This document shows, piece after piece, positions 1 through 7,350 of a stretch of 64,000 bases of DNA. Every line of letters begins with the position of its first letter. Within the stretch, counting starts at the first letter, position 1. Source of the stretch: ZC4RG30 sp039917615 (lineage in GTDB: Bacteria; Pseudomonadota; Gammaproteobacteria; Steroidobacterales; Steroidobacteraceae); assembly GCA_039917615.1 (NCBI GenBank), contig JBDSJD010000029.1:124001-188000 (forward strand). Reading direction: 5' to 3'. Under the pieces are notes generated by a model that did not search any database, had not been told where the DNA came from, and worked only from the letters and a program-made list of their open reading frames with translations. The position numbers were made by a program, and so were the translations under genes.

Positions 1-86
1 CAGCCAGCAAATGCGGGCGCAGGTGCTTTATCAATAGGCTGACGCCACTCAGGTTGCGGTGACCTTTGAATCGGGCCCGGCAGTCC
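1..86. other. left edge, no gene assigned
   Basis: The first 86 bases lie downstream of the MFS gene. On the plus strand, frame 1 stops at 40-42 and frame 2 stops at 34-36, so either could be the tail of a gene entering from the left. The visible piece is too short to choose between them. Confidence 0.3.
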
Positions 87-101
87 TCAGCGAGGGCTGC
101 C
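79..101 (-). terminator. hairpin at the 3' end of the MFS gene
   Basis: Near-perfect inverted repeat: GGCAGTCCTC pairs with GAGGGCTGCC around a 3-base loop. It overlaps the TGA stop of the MFS gene (87-89). There is no clear U-run on the minus strand, so it may be a transcript-end hairpin rather than a full intrinsic terminator. Confidence 0.35.
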
Positions 102-1310
102 AGTGCTCCACTGGATGCGCGGCATCACCAGTGAAAGCGCCGCGAGCAGCAGGATGACTCCACCAAACTCTGCCGCGACACTGGGCAGCGCACTGCCAGT
201 GAGCAGCAGCCCAGCGGCGATCGCCGGCACACCCATGGCGAGGTAGGCGATCACGAAGATCACGGCCAGCACAGCGGCGCGTTCATCCGCCTGCGCGTGA
301 CTCACCACACTGCGCACTGCGCCCTGGAATCCGGTGCCGAACCCGACACCCGTACCGCTCAGTCCCGCAAAGAACAGCAGTGGCGAGTGCAGGTAGAGAG
401 CTGAGAGCACCACCACCATGCCGATGGCCAGGGCCACGCCGCCAGTGCGCATGGCCGCTTGCGGAGTGAGATGCCGCAACACCAGCCCGGCGGTACCAGC
501 GCTGCCGGCCATCACGAACAACGCAAGGCCACTGAGCAGCGCGGAGTTCTCACCCGTCATGCTGCGCACGAATGCGGGACCCAGCGAGCTGAAGAAACCA
601 GGGATCGCCCAGGTCGCGATGATGATGGGCACAGCCCGCAGCAAGGGACCCCGGGTGGCAGCCGAAAGCGACAGCTGCGGCCGCAACGAAGCCATGGCTC
701 CGCTGCGACGCTCGGTGGTTTCAGCCATCCACAGCAGCCCCACTCCCTGTATCAGCACCAGCAGGGACAGAACCACGAACACCAGTTGATGTGGTGCCGG
801 CAGCATGCCCACAAATATGCCGCCAGCCACCCCGCCGAGCGCAGTGCCCAGTGGTGTGGCGACCGCGTTCGCCACCGGGCCCCGGCGCTTGTCGAGGTCG
901 AGCAATCCTGCGCCAACCGCAGCGATCGCCGCACCGGCAGAAATCCCCTGCAGCGTGCGCGCGAATAACAGCGCTCCCAGGCCGTCCGCAGTAGCAAACA
1001 TCGTGAGCGAGATGAGCTGCACCACCACCGATACCAGCAGCACCGGTCGCCGCCCCACATGATCGGAAAGTCGTCCGAACACCAGCAATGCGGCGAGCAC
1101 TGCCAGTGCATAGACGGCAAAGATCACCGTGATGGTCAGCGAGGAGAATCCCCATTGAGCCTGGTAATGGGGATACAGCGACGTAGGCGCGCTCGCCCCA
1201 GCCAGAAAGGTCACGATGAGGGAGGCCATGAGGAAAAAGCTGGCAACCGGCGACAACCTCGCCGGCAGTTGGGCAACTTGGGCGGTGACTGGAAGAGTGG
1301 TGGGGTTCAT
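87..1310 (-). CDS. MFS transporter, drug-efflux type
   Basis: A 407-residue major facilitator superfamily permease, made of alternating hydrophobic helices consistent with 12 membrane spans. The cytoplasmic loop after the second helix carries the MFS motif A (GRLSDHVGRR, about residues 79-88). Substrate cannot be read from sequence; a single-component exporter is likely because the gene diverges from a TetR repressor. The ATG at 1310 is chosen; the shared 92-base gap holds two copies of a palindromic operator. Overlapping plus-strand ORFs are shadows. Confidence 0.9.
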   Translation of the reverse strand: MNPTTLPVTAQVAQLPARLSPVASFFLMASLIVTFLAGASAPTSLYPHYQAQWGFSSLTITVIFAVYALAVLAALLVFGRLSDHVGRRPVLLVSVVVQLISLTMFATADGLGALLFARTLQGISAGAAIAAVGAGLLDLDKRRGPVANAVATPLGTALGGVAGGIFVGMLPAPHQLVFVVLSLLVLIQGVGLLWMAETTERRSGAMASLRPQLSLSAATRGPLLRAVPIIIATWAIPGFFSSLGPAFVRSMTGENSALLSGLALFVMAGSAGTAGLVLRHLTPQAAMRTGGVALAIGMVVVLSALYLHSPLLFFAGLSGTGVGFGTGFQGAVRSVVSHAQADERAAVLAVIFVIAYLAMGVPAIAAGLLLTGSALPSVAAEFGGVILLLAALSLVMPRIQWSTGSPR

Positions 1311-1334
1311 GGCTGTCTCTTGGGTTTGATTAGG

Positions 1335-1379
1335 TAGACCGTTCTGTCTATGTTGGACGTAAGTATACAGATCGGTCTA
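1335..1379. promoter_or_regulatory. twin TetR-type operators in the divergent promoter
   Basis: Two 16-bp sites in opposite orientation. Plus-strand 1335-1350 reads TAGACCGTTCTGTCTA, and the reverse complement of 1364-1379 reads TAGACCGATCTGTATA; they match at 14 of 16 positions. The half-site TAGACC with a 4-base centre resembles known TetR/NemR-class operators (TAGACC-N4-GGTCTA). Position between the MFS and TetR starts implies the repressor controls both genes. Confidence 0.75.
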
Positions 1380-1402
1380 CTATCGTCAACAGGAGATTGC
1401 TC

Positions 1403-1999
1403 ATGACCACCAAAACACCTGCCGTCCCGGAAAAGACCTCCGCCCGCGAGCGCCTGCTGGCCGCCGCCGCGGAGCTCTTCTACATGGAAGGCATCAATAC
1501 GGTCGGCATTGACCGGGTGATTGAGCGCGCGGGTGTGGCAAAGGCGTCGCTGTACAACACCTTTGGTAGCAAGGATGAACTAATCCAGGCTTACCTCACC
1601 GCCAAACACGAGGCACGCGAACAGCGCGTCCAGAAGCGCCTCTCGGGCCTGGCGTCTGCGCGGGAGAAGATCCTGGCCGTGTTCGATGACCAGTGCGAGG
1701 TCGCCAGAAAGAAAGACTTTCGCGGCTGCGCCTTCATCCGCGCCAGCGCCGAACTCGGCGCCGAGAACGGCATCCGCGGCGTCTGCGATGCATCGCGTGG
1801 CTGGCTGCGCGGGTTGTTCAAGGACCTGGCGACGCAGGGCGGCGCGAGGGATCCGGCTACGCTGGCGAGGCAGCTCGAACTGCTTTACGAAGGCGCCGCA
1901 GTTTCGTGGCAGCCTGATGCAGCGGGCAGTGCGTCGAAGGTAGCGCGCGAGGCGGCGGTCTGCCTGCTGGCATCAGGCGGGGTCAGGACCTCCGGCTAA
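1403..1999 (+). CDS. TetR/AcrR family transcriptional repressor
   Basis: A 198-residue one-domain regulator. The N-terminal helix-turn-helix (about residues 13-60) has the usual TetR pattern RERLLAAAAELF, then GI.RVIERAGVAKASLYNTFGSKDEL, followed by an all-helical ligand-binding half. ATG 1403 is preferred over the upstream TTG 1397 because AGGAG (1391-1395) lies 7 bases before it. It diverges from the MFS pump, with twin operators between them, so drug- or electrophile-induced derepression of the pump is inferred. Its stop overlaps the convergent PIN-toxin gene by 4 bases. Confidence 0.92.
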   Translation: MTTKTPAVPEKTSARERLLAAAAELFYMEGINTVGIDRVIERAGVAKASLYNTFGSKDELIQAYLTAKHEAREQRVQKRLSGLASAREKILAVFDDQCEVARKKDFRGCAFIRASAELGAENGIRGVCDASRGWLRGLFKDLATQGGARDPATLARQLELLYEGAAVSWQPDAAGSASKVAREAAVCLLASGGVRTSG

Positions 2000-2412
2000 A
2001 CGAAGGGATTAACGACACGCAACCCTTCAACCTGCCGCCCATGCGCCATGTCCTCTGACCAGATCTCGCCACATCCCTGTGCGCATGCGGCCGCGACAAT
2101 GGCGCTGTCCCAATAGGACAGTTGATGCCGGGCCTTGATGGCCAGCGCGTGCTGCATCACCGGAAGGTTGTTGTCCTGCACGGCAAAGCGCATCCAGGTA
2201 TCGATCAGGCTGGCGGCAACGTCATGTGTCAGCCGACTGGCCCGCGATGCACGCGTGGCCTGAACATAGAACTCCTGCAACACCTGAACGGACAGCGCCC
2301 CGCCATCACGATCAAGCAGATCGATGGCGATACGGTTCTTGCGCGTTTCGTCAGGCGCGTCGCTGATCGAATAGAGCAGAATGTTGGTATCGATGAAGTG
2401 CGTGGCGCTCAT
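1996..2412 (-). CDS. PIN-domain toxin (VapC-like), module 1
   Basis: A 138-residue PIN domain, probably a metal-dependent RNase toxin. The acidic set is intact: D8 (FIDTN), E47 (LQEF), D102 (YWDSAI) and D121 (WSED). Its ATG overlaps the stop of the upstream ribbon-helix-helix antitoxin by 4 bases (ATGA), giving the antitoxin-toxin order usual for vapBC. RNA target unknown. The gene runs convergently into the TetR gene. Confidence 0.88.
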   Translation of the reverse strand: MSATHFIDTNILLYSISDAPDETRKNRIAIDLLDRDGGALSVQVLQEFYVQATRASRASRLTHDVAASLIDTWMRFAVQDNNLPVMQHALAIKARHQLSYWDSAIVAAACAQGCGEIWSEDMAHGRQVEGLRVVNPFV

Positions 2413-2645
2413 GCATCGCGCTCGTGCGCCTGCTCGCGTGACAACCTATCGCCTGCGCGAAACCCGCGGATTTGTGCGCGCAGGGTGCGCTCGGCATTCT
2501 TCAGGCGGTCGGATTCACTTTCACCCGACCCGAGATTCTCGAGATATGCCCGGACCAGCGCTGACAGCGATGTGCCGCGCTCAGCAGCCGTTACCCTCGC
2601 CCGCTGATAAACCCGGTCGTCAAGTGATACTGTGACATTTTTCAC
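2409..2645 (-). CDS. ribbon-helix-helix antitoxin (VapB-like), module 1
   Basis: About 78 residues from a GTG start, MKNVTVSLDDRVYQRARVTAAERG onward, typical of CopG/RHH antitoxins: an N-terminal beta-strand for DNA binding and two helices. An upstream in-frame ATG at 2660 is possible, but GTG 2645 puts the RHH strand at the very N-terminus as in relatives. The start lies inside a TGTGA-N14-TCACA repeat (about 2631-2654) that could be the autoregulatory operator. Translationally coupled to the PIN toxin. Confidence 0.78.
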   Translation of the reverse strand: MKNVTVSLDDRVYQRARVTAAERGTSLSALVRAYLENLGSGESESDRLKNAERTLRAQIRGFRAGDRLSREQAHERDA

Positions 2646-2716
2646 TTTTTCACAGTACATTCCCACCGGCCCAGGGTCAACCGGATTTTTCCGGACCACC
2701 GGAACGGAAACCTTGC

Positions 2717-3133
2717 TCAGGGAGTCACCAGCGGCACGCGCGGGAAGTAATTGCGGTACCGCCGCACATCGCGCGTGAGGATGCCGCAGCCCAGCACCAT
2801 GGCATGCGCGCCGATGAGGAAGTCGGCCAGGATGGATTCGCGCGCACCGCCGGCGCGCCGGTATTGCCGGTGGGCCACGCCACCAATGTAGAGCGCCGAT
2901 TTCGGCAAATCCCGAAAGCGCAGCCCTATGGCTGCAAGCTGTGAATCCAGCTTCTGCTGCGAGGCAAAGGCGGGTGACAGCTCTGCGTAGACAACGGAAG
3001 TGATGACCAGCTCATGCATGCGATGCTGGTTGCGCAGCTGCTCTCCCGACCACTGCTTCCACTTCGCATCGTCTCCGAGAACGTCGAACACGACGTTGGT
3101 ATCCACCAGCAAGCTTGCGCGTCTAGTCGCCAT
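2717..3133 (-). CDS. PIN-domain toxin (VapC-like), module 2
   Basis: A 138-residue PIN-domain protein, not closely similar to the module 1 toxin. Predicted catalytic acids are D11 (LVDTN), E51 (YAEL), D104 (LADFLIGAHA) and D122 (TRDVRRY). The start overlaps the end of the AbrB-type antitoxin by 11 bases, a sign of coupled translation. Only about 70 bases separate it from module 1, so two unrelated VapBC-type cassettes sit in tandem on the same strand. Confidence 0.88.
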   Translation of the reverse strand: MATRRASLLVDTNVVFDVLGDDAKWKQWSGEQLRNQHRMHELVITSVVYAELSPAFASQQKLDSQLAAIGLRFRDLPKSALYIGGVAHRQYRRAGGARESILADFLIGAHAMVLGCGILTRDVRRYRNYFPRVPLVTP

Positions 3134-3389
3134 TGATTTCGTAGTCGTCCCCGCGGATGAACTTCATGTATTCCGCAGTGCTGCCCCATTTGTAGTCGGC
3201 GCTGCCAACGGCGCGGTCAATACCATCCGGTTCGCGCGCCGGAGTCCCTGCGGCACGGCGCAGGTAGATCGCGCCTTTCTCGTCCACATCGAAATCCACC
3301 TCATCCCCAGGCTTCAGGCCGAGCGCGTCCCGCACCTTCTTGGGGATGGTGACCTGCCCCTTCTTGGTAAGTGTGTTGCCCATTTGCAT
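3123..3389 (-). CDS. AbrB/MazE-fold antitoxin, module 2
   Basis: An 88-residue protein. The N-terminal swapped-hairpin DNA-binding domain reads MGNTLTKKGQVTIPKKVRD.LGLKPGDEVDF, the SpoVT-AbrB signature. The C-terminal tail (SADYKWGSTAEYMKFIRGDDYE) resembles toxin-binding tails of VapB proteins. ATG 3389 or 3383 both fit; a longer in-frame extension to 3626 overlaps argR and is not credible. It diverges from argR, whose promoter lies about 75 bases upstream. Confidence 0.82.
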   Translation of the reverse strand: MQMGNTLTKKGQVTIPKKVRDALGLKPGDEVDFDVDEKGAIYLRRAAGTPAREPDGIDRAVGSADYKWGSTAEYMKFIRGDDYEINGD

Positions 3390-3462
3390 CCCGGTATTAC
3401 ATTGGATTTCATAAGTAATACTCCATCGCAATATCGCCTGCAATAACCCTGATATCCCCTCC

Positions 3463-3490
3463 TTGACATCTGCATTTTTATGCATAGAAT
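3463..3490 (+). promoter_or_regulatory. argR promoter with embedded ARG box
   Basis: A strong sigma70 promoter: TTGACA (3463-3468), 16-base spacer, TAGAAT (3485-3490). The spacer contains the palindrome TGCATTTTTATGCA (3471-3484) and a further half-site TTATGCA ends at 3504; both resemble ArgR-binding ARG boxes. The layout implies arginine-dependent autorepression. Initiation 6-8 bases after the -10 would fall at about 3497-3499, right at the ATG (3501). Confidence 0.75.
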
Positions 3491-3500
3491 CCTCATTCTT

Positions 3501-3953
3501 ATGCACGCCGACCGCCACCAATCCGACCGTCGCAACTCGATCCTGCGCCACTTGCAGGCCGGTGCCGTGCGTCGCCAGTCCGATCTGGTGGGCCTGCTCA
3601 AGCGCGATGGTTTCGAAGTCACCCAATCCTCGGTGAGCCGGGACATGCGCGAGCTGGGCGTGCTCAAGGCACAGGGCCGTTACCTGCCGCCAACCGATGA
3701 GATCTCGCAGGCGCAGGGCAGCTTCACTGCCATCGCGCGTTTCGTGCGCGACATCCGCACGGCTGGTCCGTCCATCACCGTGATCCGCACTTCCGTGGGC
3801 GCGGCCGGCAGTGTGGCAGTTGCCATCGACAAGGCCGCCTGGCCAGAAGCCGTTGGCACGATCAGCGGCGACGACACCATCTTCATCGCCACGCAGGATG
3901 GCGACGCGCAGGCCCGCCTGCTCGACCGCCTGCGTTCCAACTTTCGCATCTAA
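3501..3953 (+). CDS. argR: arginine repressor ArgR
   Basis: A 150-residue ArgR. An N-terminal winged helix (RRNSILRHLQ.....RQSDLVGLLKRDGFEVTQSSVSRDMRELGVLK) is followed by a C-terminal hexamerisation and arginine-binding domain (GTISGDDTIFI at about residues 118-128). It starts the arginine operon and should repress it when arginine is bound. ATG 3501 is chosen because the HTH needs the first residues and the mapped promoter leaves no room for an earlier start; ATG 3480 lies inside the promoter. The transcript appears to be leaderless or nearly so. Confidence 0.93.
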   Translation: MHADRHQSDRRNSILRHLQAGAVRRQSDLVGLLKRDGFEVTQSSVSRDMRELGVLKAQGRYLPPTDEISQAQGSFTAIARFVRDIRTAGPSITVIRTSVGAAGSVAVAIDKAAWPEAVGTISGDDTIFIATQDGDAQARLLDRLRSNFRI

Positions 3954-3964
3954 GAAGAATCGTT

Positions 3965-5203
3965 ATGACTCAATCGTCCTCTTCGGGCGCAATGCCCATC
4001 GTTCTTGCGTATTCCGGCGGCCTCGACACCTCCTTCCTGGTGCCGTGGGTGGCGGAGAACACCGGCCGGCCGGTCATCACCGTCACCGTGGACACCGGCG
4101 GCATCGACGCGGAAGCCGCGAAGACGCTGGCCGAGCGCGCCAAACAGCTCGGCGCCATCGCACATCACCAGGTCGACGCGCGCGCGGATTACTACGAACA
4201 GGTGCTGCGCTTCCTCATCATGGGCAACGTGCGGCGCGGCAACATGTATCCGCTGTGCGTGGGCGCCGAGCGCGTGATGCAGGCGCAGACCATCGCGCGC
4301 GTGGCGCGCGAGCTGGGCACGAACATGATTGCGCATGGCTGCACGGCCGCGGGCAACGATCAGGTGCGCTTTGAAGTGGCGCTGCGCACACTGGCGCCGG
4401 ATCTGGAAGTGTTCGCACCGGTGCGTGACAAAGCATTCAAGCGCCAGGAAGAACTGGATTATCTGCAAAGGCGCGGGTTGCCGGTGCCGCCGCATGGCGC
4501 GGCGTATTCGATCAACCGCGGCCTTTGGGGCGTAACCATCGGCGGCACCGAGACTCTGACGTCGAAAGGCAGCATTCCCGAAAGCGCCTGGGTGCTTTCG
4601 AAGGATGCGTTCGACAAGCCGGCGACGCAGCAGCACCATTCGATCCGGTTCGAGCAGGGCCGCCCTGTGGGACTCAACGGCAAGTCCCTGTCGCCGGTCG
4701 AAGTGATCGAGCGTCTCGAGACATTGGGCGCACGGTTCGGCATCGGCCGGGGCATCCACCTGGGTGACACCATCATCGGCACCAAAGGTCGCGTCGCGTT
4801 CGAGGCGCCCGCGGCGGAGATCCTGCTCAATGCCCACCGGGAGCTGGAAAAACTCGTCATGACGCCGCGCCAGCAGCGCATCAAGGATCTGGTGTCGGGG
4901 CCATACGGCGACCTGGTGCACGAAGGCCAGCTGCTTGATCCGGTGTGCCGCGACATCGAAGCGCTGTTGCTGTCATCGCAGGCGCGGGTCACCGGAGAGG
5001 TGCACGTGGTGCTGCGCGCAGGCCAGTGCTTCGTGGAAGGCGTCGAGTCGCCTTACTCGCTGATGGCGGCATCGAAAGGCGTGTACGGCGAGTCGGTGGG
5101 CGAATGGACGCCGCAGGATGCGCTGGGTTTCTCGAAGATAGTGGCGCTGACGGGCGTGTTTTATTCCCGCGCCGGCGAGCATGCGAAACAGAAGAAGGAC
5201 TGA
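3965..5203 (+). CDS. argG: argininosuccinate synthase
   Basis: A 412-residue enzyme that condenses citrulline with aspartate using ATP, the penultimate step of arginine synthesis. The N-terminal PP-loop YSGGLDTS (residues 16-23) binds ATP. Length and motif order match ArgG of bacteria. The gene lies 11 bases after argR and 6 bases before the next gene, so it belongs to one transcription unit. In a route through acylated ornithine, the acyl group must be removed before this step. Confidence 0.95.
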   Translation: MTQSSSSGAMPIVLAYSGGLDTSFLVPWVAENTGRPVITVTVDTGGIDAEAAKTLAERAKQLGAIAHHQVDARADYYEQVLRFLIMGNVRRGNMYPLCVGAERVMQAQTIARVARELGTNMIAHGCTAAGNDQVRFEVALRTLAPDLEVFAPVRDKAFKRQEELDYLQRRGLPVPPHGAAYSINRGLWGVTIGGTETLTSKGSIPESAWVLSKDAFDKPATQQHHSIRFEQGRPVGLNGKSLSPVEVIERLETLGARFGIGRGIHLGDTIIGTKGRVAFEAPAAEILLNAHRELEKLVMTPRQQRIKDLVSGPYGDLVHEGQLLDPVCRDIEALLLSSQARVTGEVHVVLRAGQCFVEGVESPYSLMAASKGVYGESVGEWTPQDALGFSKIVALTGVFYSRAGEHAKQKKD

Positions 5204-5209
5204 ACGACG

Positions 5210-6286
5210 ATGAGATCAGTGGTGGTAGACAAGATCGGCTCGGTGACTCAGGCGCTGAACCTGAAGCACGATCTGCGCATTGCCGAAGACATTCCGTCCG
5301 AGGAAGGCGTGGTGCTGGTCGTGGAAGTCATGACCAACAAGTCCACCTACAACACGCTGGAACTCACCAGCGGTCGCATGGCCAAGGTGGTCAAGGGTGA
5401 CATCGTGGTCGGCGCCCTGGGTCCGCGGCGCGCGCTGTTCGGCTATTCCGGCTATGTGCCGAAGGAAGTGAAGCCCGGCGACATCGTCCAGATGCTGAAC
5501 ATCGGCGGTGTGCTCGGCATCTGCAATTCGGCCAACCCCAACAACGGCAATCCCTTCGACTGCAAGGTGCTGGGTGTTGTGCTGCAGTTCCCGTACCTGG
5601 GTGAACGCATCGGCGTGCCAGCGCGCGCGGGCACGCGCAAGCTCGACTATAACGCCACGCTCGATACCCAGGGCGTGCCCGTGGTGGCGCTGGCCGGCAC
5701 CTGCATGGAGGCCGGCAAGACGGCGGCTGCGTGCTCGATTGTTTCGCGCATGCGGCATCGCGGCCTCGTCGTCGACGTCTTCAAGGCCACCGGTGTTTCC
5801 CTGCGTCGCGACATCCTCGCGATGGAAGATTCCGGCGCGCGCAATTCCATGATCTTCACCGACCTGGGTATCGTCACCACCACCGGCAAGTCCGGGCCTG
5901 CGCTGACGCGCGCCATGCTCACTGAACTCGCGGCAAAGAAGCCCGACGTCATCTTGTTCGAGCTGGGCGATGGCCTCATCGGCACCTACGGCGTGGACGC
6001 AATCCTGGAATGCGAGGACATCCGCAATGTGCTGACCAGCGTGGTGCTGTCGGCCAATGATCCGGTTGCGGCCTGGGGCGGCGTGAAGCTGCTGCGCGAG
6101 CGCTTCCATGTGGAGCCGTCCGTGGTGACTGGCCCCGCTACCGACAACGCCGTGGGCGTGGAGATCATCCAGGAACAGATGAACGTGAAAGCGTTTAATG
6201 CCATCAGCAGTGGCGCGGCACTGGGCGATTGCGTGATCGACAGCATTGGCCTGTCGGCCAGGTTCCCGGCGCCGGCAGCAAACTGA
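5210..6286 (+). CDS. P-loop protein, DUF1611/DgcN-like, in arg operon
   Basis: A 358-residue protein that is not a textbook arginine enzyme. The N-terminal part (1-150) is beta-rich. The C-terminal part carries a variant P-loop GTCMEAGKT (163-171), then RHRGLVVDVFKATG (183-195) and ELGDG (251-255). This layout matches the DUF1611 family, now associated with the D-glutamate N-acetyltransferase DgcN, whose P-loop has the form GTDCxxGK followed by RATGQTG. Family assignment is by eye. It sits between argG and argC, overlapping argC by 1 base, in an operon lacking argA/argJ, so an N-acylglutamate synthase role is a reasonable hypothesis. No function is proven. Confidence 0.7.
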   Translation: MRSVVVDKIGSVTQALNLKHDLRIAEDIPSEEGVVLVVEVMTNKSTYNTLELTSGRMAKVVKGDIVVGALGPRRALFGYSGYVPKEVKPGDIVQMLNIGGVLGICNSANPNNGNPFDCKVLGVVLQFPYLGERIGVPARAGTRKLDYNATLDTQGVPVVALAGTCMEAGKTAAACSIVSRMRHRGLVVDVFKATGVSLRRDILAMEDSGARNSMIFTDLGIVTTTGKSGPALTRAMLTELAAKKPDVILFELGDGLIGTYGVDAILECEDIRNVLTSVVLSANDPVAAWGGVKLLRERFHVEPSVVTGPATDNAVGVEIIQEQMNVKAFNAISSGAALGDCVIDSIGLSARFPAPAAN

Positions 6287-7350
6287 TGGAAGGTTCAATT
6301 CCAGCCATCGTGCTCGGCGGCACCGGCTATGTGGCCGGCGAATTGCTGCGCCTGATCGCGGGCCATCCCAACCTCAAGCTCGCCGGCATCCTTTCGGACA
6401 GCCAGCCCGGCGAATCGGTGGCCAAGGCGTTCGGGCATCTGGCCAGCGTATATCCGGAAACCAAGTTTTCCTCTATCGATGAGATCGAACAGCTCGTGGC
6501 CACGCTGCCGCATAGCGCCGTCTTCTCCGCCGCTCCGCATGGCGCATCGGCTGCGCTCATCGACCGGCTGCTGACAAAAGCGGAATCCGCGGGCACACGC
6601 CCACGGGTGGTGGACATTTCCGCCGATTACCGGTTTTCCAGCAACGCCGCGTACGCCGCGGTGTACAAACATGACCACGGCGCGCAGAACCGGCTCTCAC
6701 AGTTCACCTGCGCCGTGCCCGAGCATCTGGCGAAATCGCCGACGCCGCACATCGGCCATCCTGGCTGCTTCGCCACCGCCATCTTGCTGGCCTCCGTTCC
6801 CCTGCTGAAACTCGGCTTCGCCACGCCAACGCTGTTCGTCAGCGGCGTGACGGGCAGCACCGGCGCCGGACGCAAGCCCATCGAGGGCACGCATCATCCG
6901 ATGCGGCACAGCGACCTGTATTCGTACAACGCGCTGGCGCACCGGCATGCGCCGGAAGTAGCGGCGCTAGCGAAAGCTGCCAGCGGCGTGGAAGCGCATT
7001 TCGCCTTCGTGCCGCACTCGGGTCCTTTCGCGCGCGGTATCCATGTGACGGTGCAGGCGCAGCTGGCAAAGACTGGCGCAACCACGGGCGAACTCGTCGA
7101 CGCATTCAAATCCTTCTACGCGCACTCTTCTTTCGTAAACGTCAGCGCCACGGCGCCGCGCGTGAAGGAAATCGCAGGCAGCAACTACGCGCGCCTCTCC
7201 GTCGCCAGCGACGGCAAGACCGTCGCGGTGATGAGCGTGCTGGACAACCTCAACAAGGGCGCGGCCGGTGGCGCGGTTCAGTGGATGAACCGCCTGCTCG
7301 GTCTGCCTGAGACCGCCGGACTTACCGCTCCGGCCACAGGGTGGACATGA
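6286..7350 (+). CDS. argC: N-acyl-gamma-glutamyl-phosphate reductase
   Basis: A 354-residue NADPH-dependent reductase that makes the acylglutamate semialdehyde. The N-terminal Rossmann motif GGTGYVAGE (11-19) is followed by the catalytic cysteine in HIGHPGCFAT (C161). The ATG at 6286 overlaps the previous stop (TGATG) and gives the expected N-terminus; the longer frame from 6229 runs into the preceding gene. Its end overlaps argD. ArgC enzymes tolerate different N-acyl groups, so the sequence does not reveal acetyl versus succinyl. Confidence 0.94.
   Translation: MEGSIPAIVLGGTGYVAGELLRLIAGHPNLKLAGILSDSQPGESVAKAFGHLASVYPETKFSSIDEIEQLVATLPHSAVFSAAPHGASAALIDRLLTKAESAGTRPRVVDISADYRFSSNAAYAAVYKHDHGAQNRLSQFTCAVPEHLAKSPTPHIGHPGCFATAILLASVPLLKLGFATPTLFVSGVTGSTGAGRKPIEGTHHPMRHSDLYSYNALAHRHAPEVAALAKAASGVEAHFAFVPHSGPFARGIHVTVQAQLAKTGATTGELVDAFKSFYAHSSFVNVSATAPRVKEIAGSNYARLSVASDGKTVAVMSVLDNLNKGAAGGAVQWMNRLLGLPETAGLTAPATGWT

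Noticed and set aside
2675..2695. CCGGATTTTTCCGG as terminator of the second PIN gene
   Set aside because: The stem is only 5 bp and the T-run lies in the loop, not after the stem.
3123..3626. 167-residue frame extending the AbrB antitoxin into argR
   Set aside because: The first 79 residues run antisense to argR and its promoter; the AbrB fold starts at MQMGNTL.
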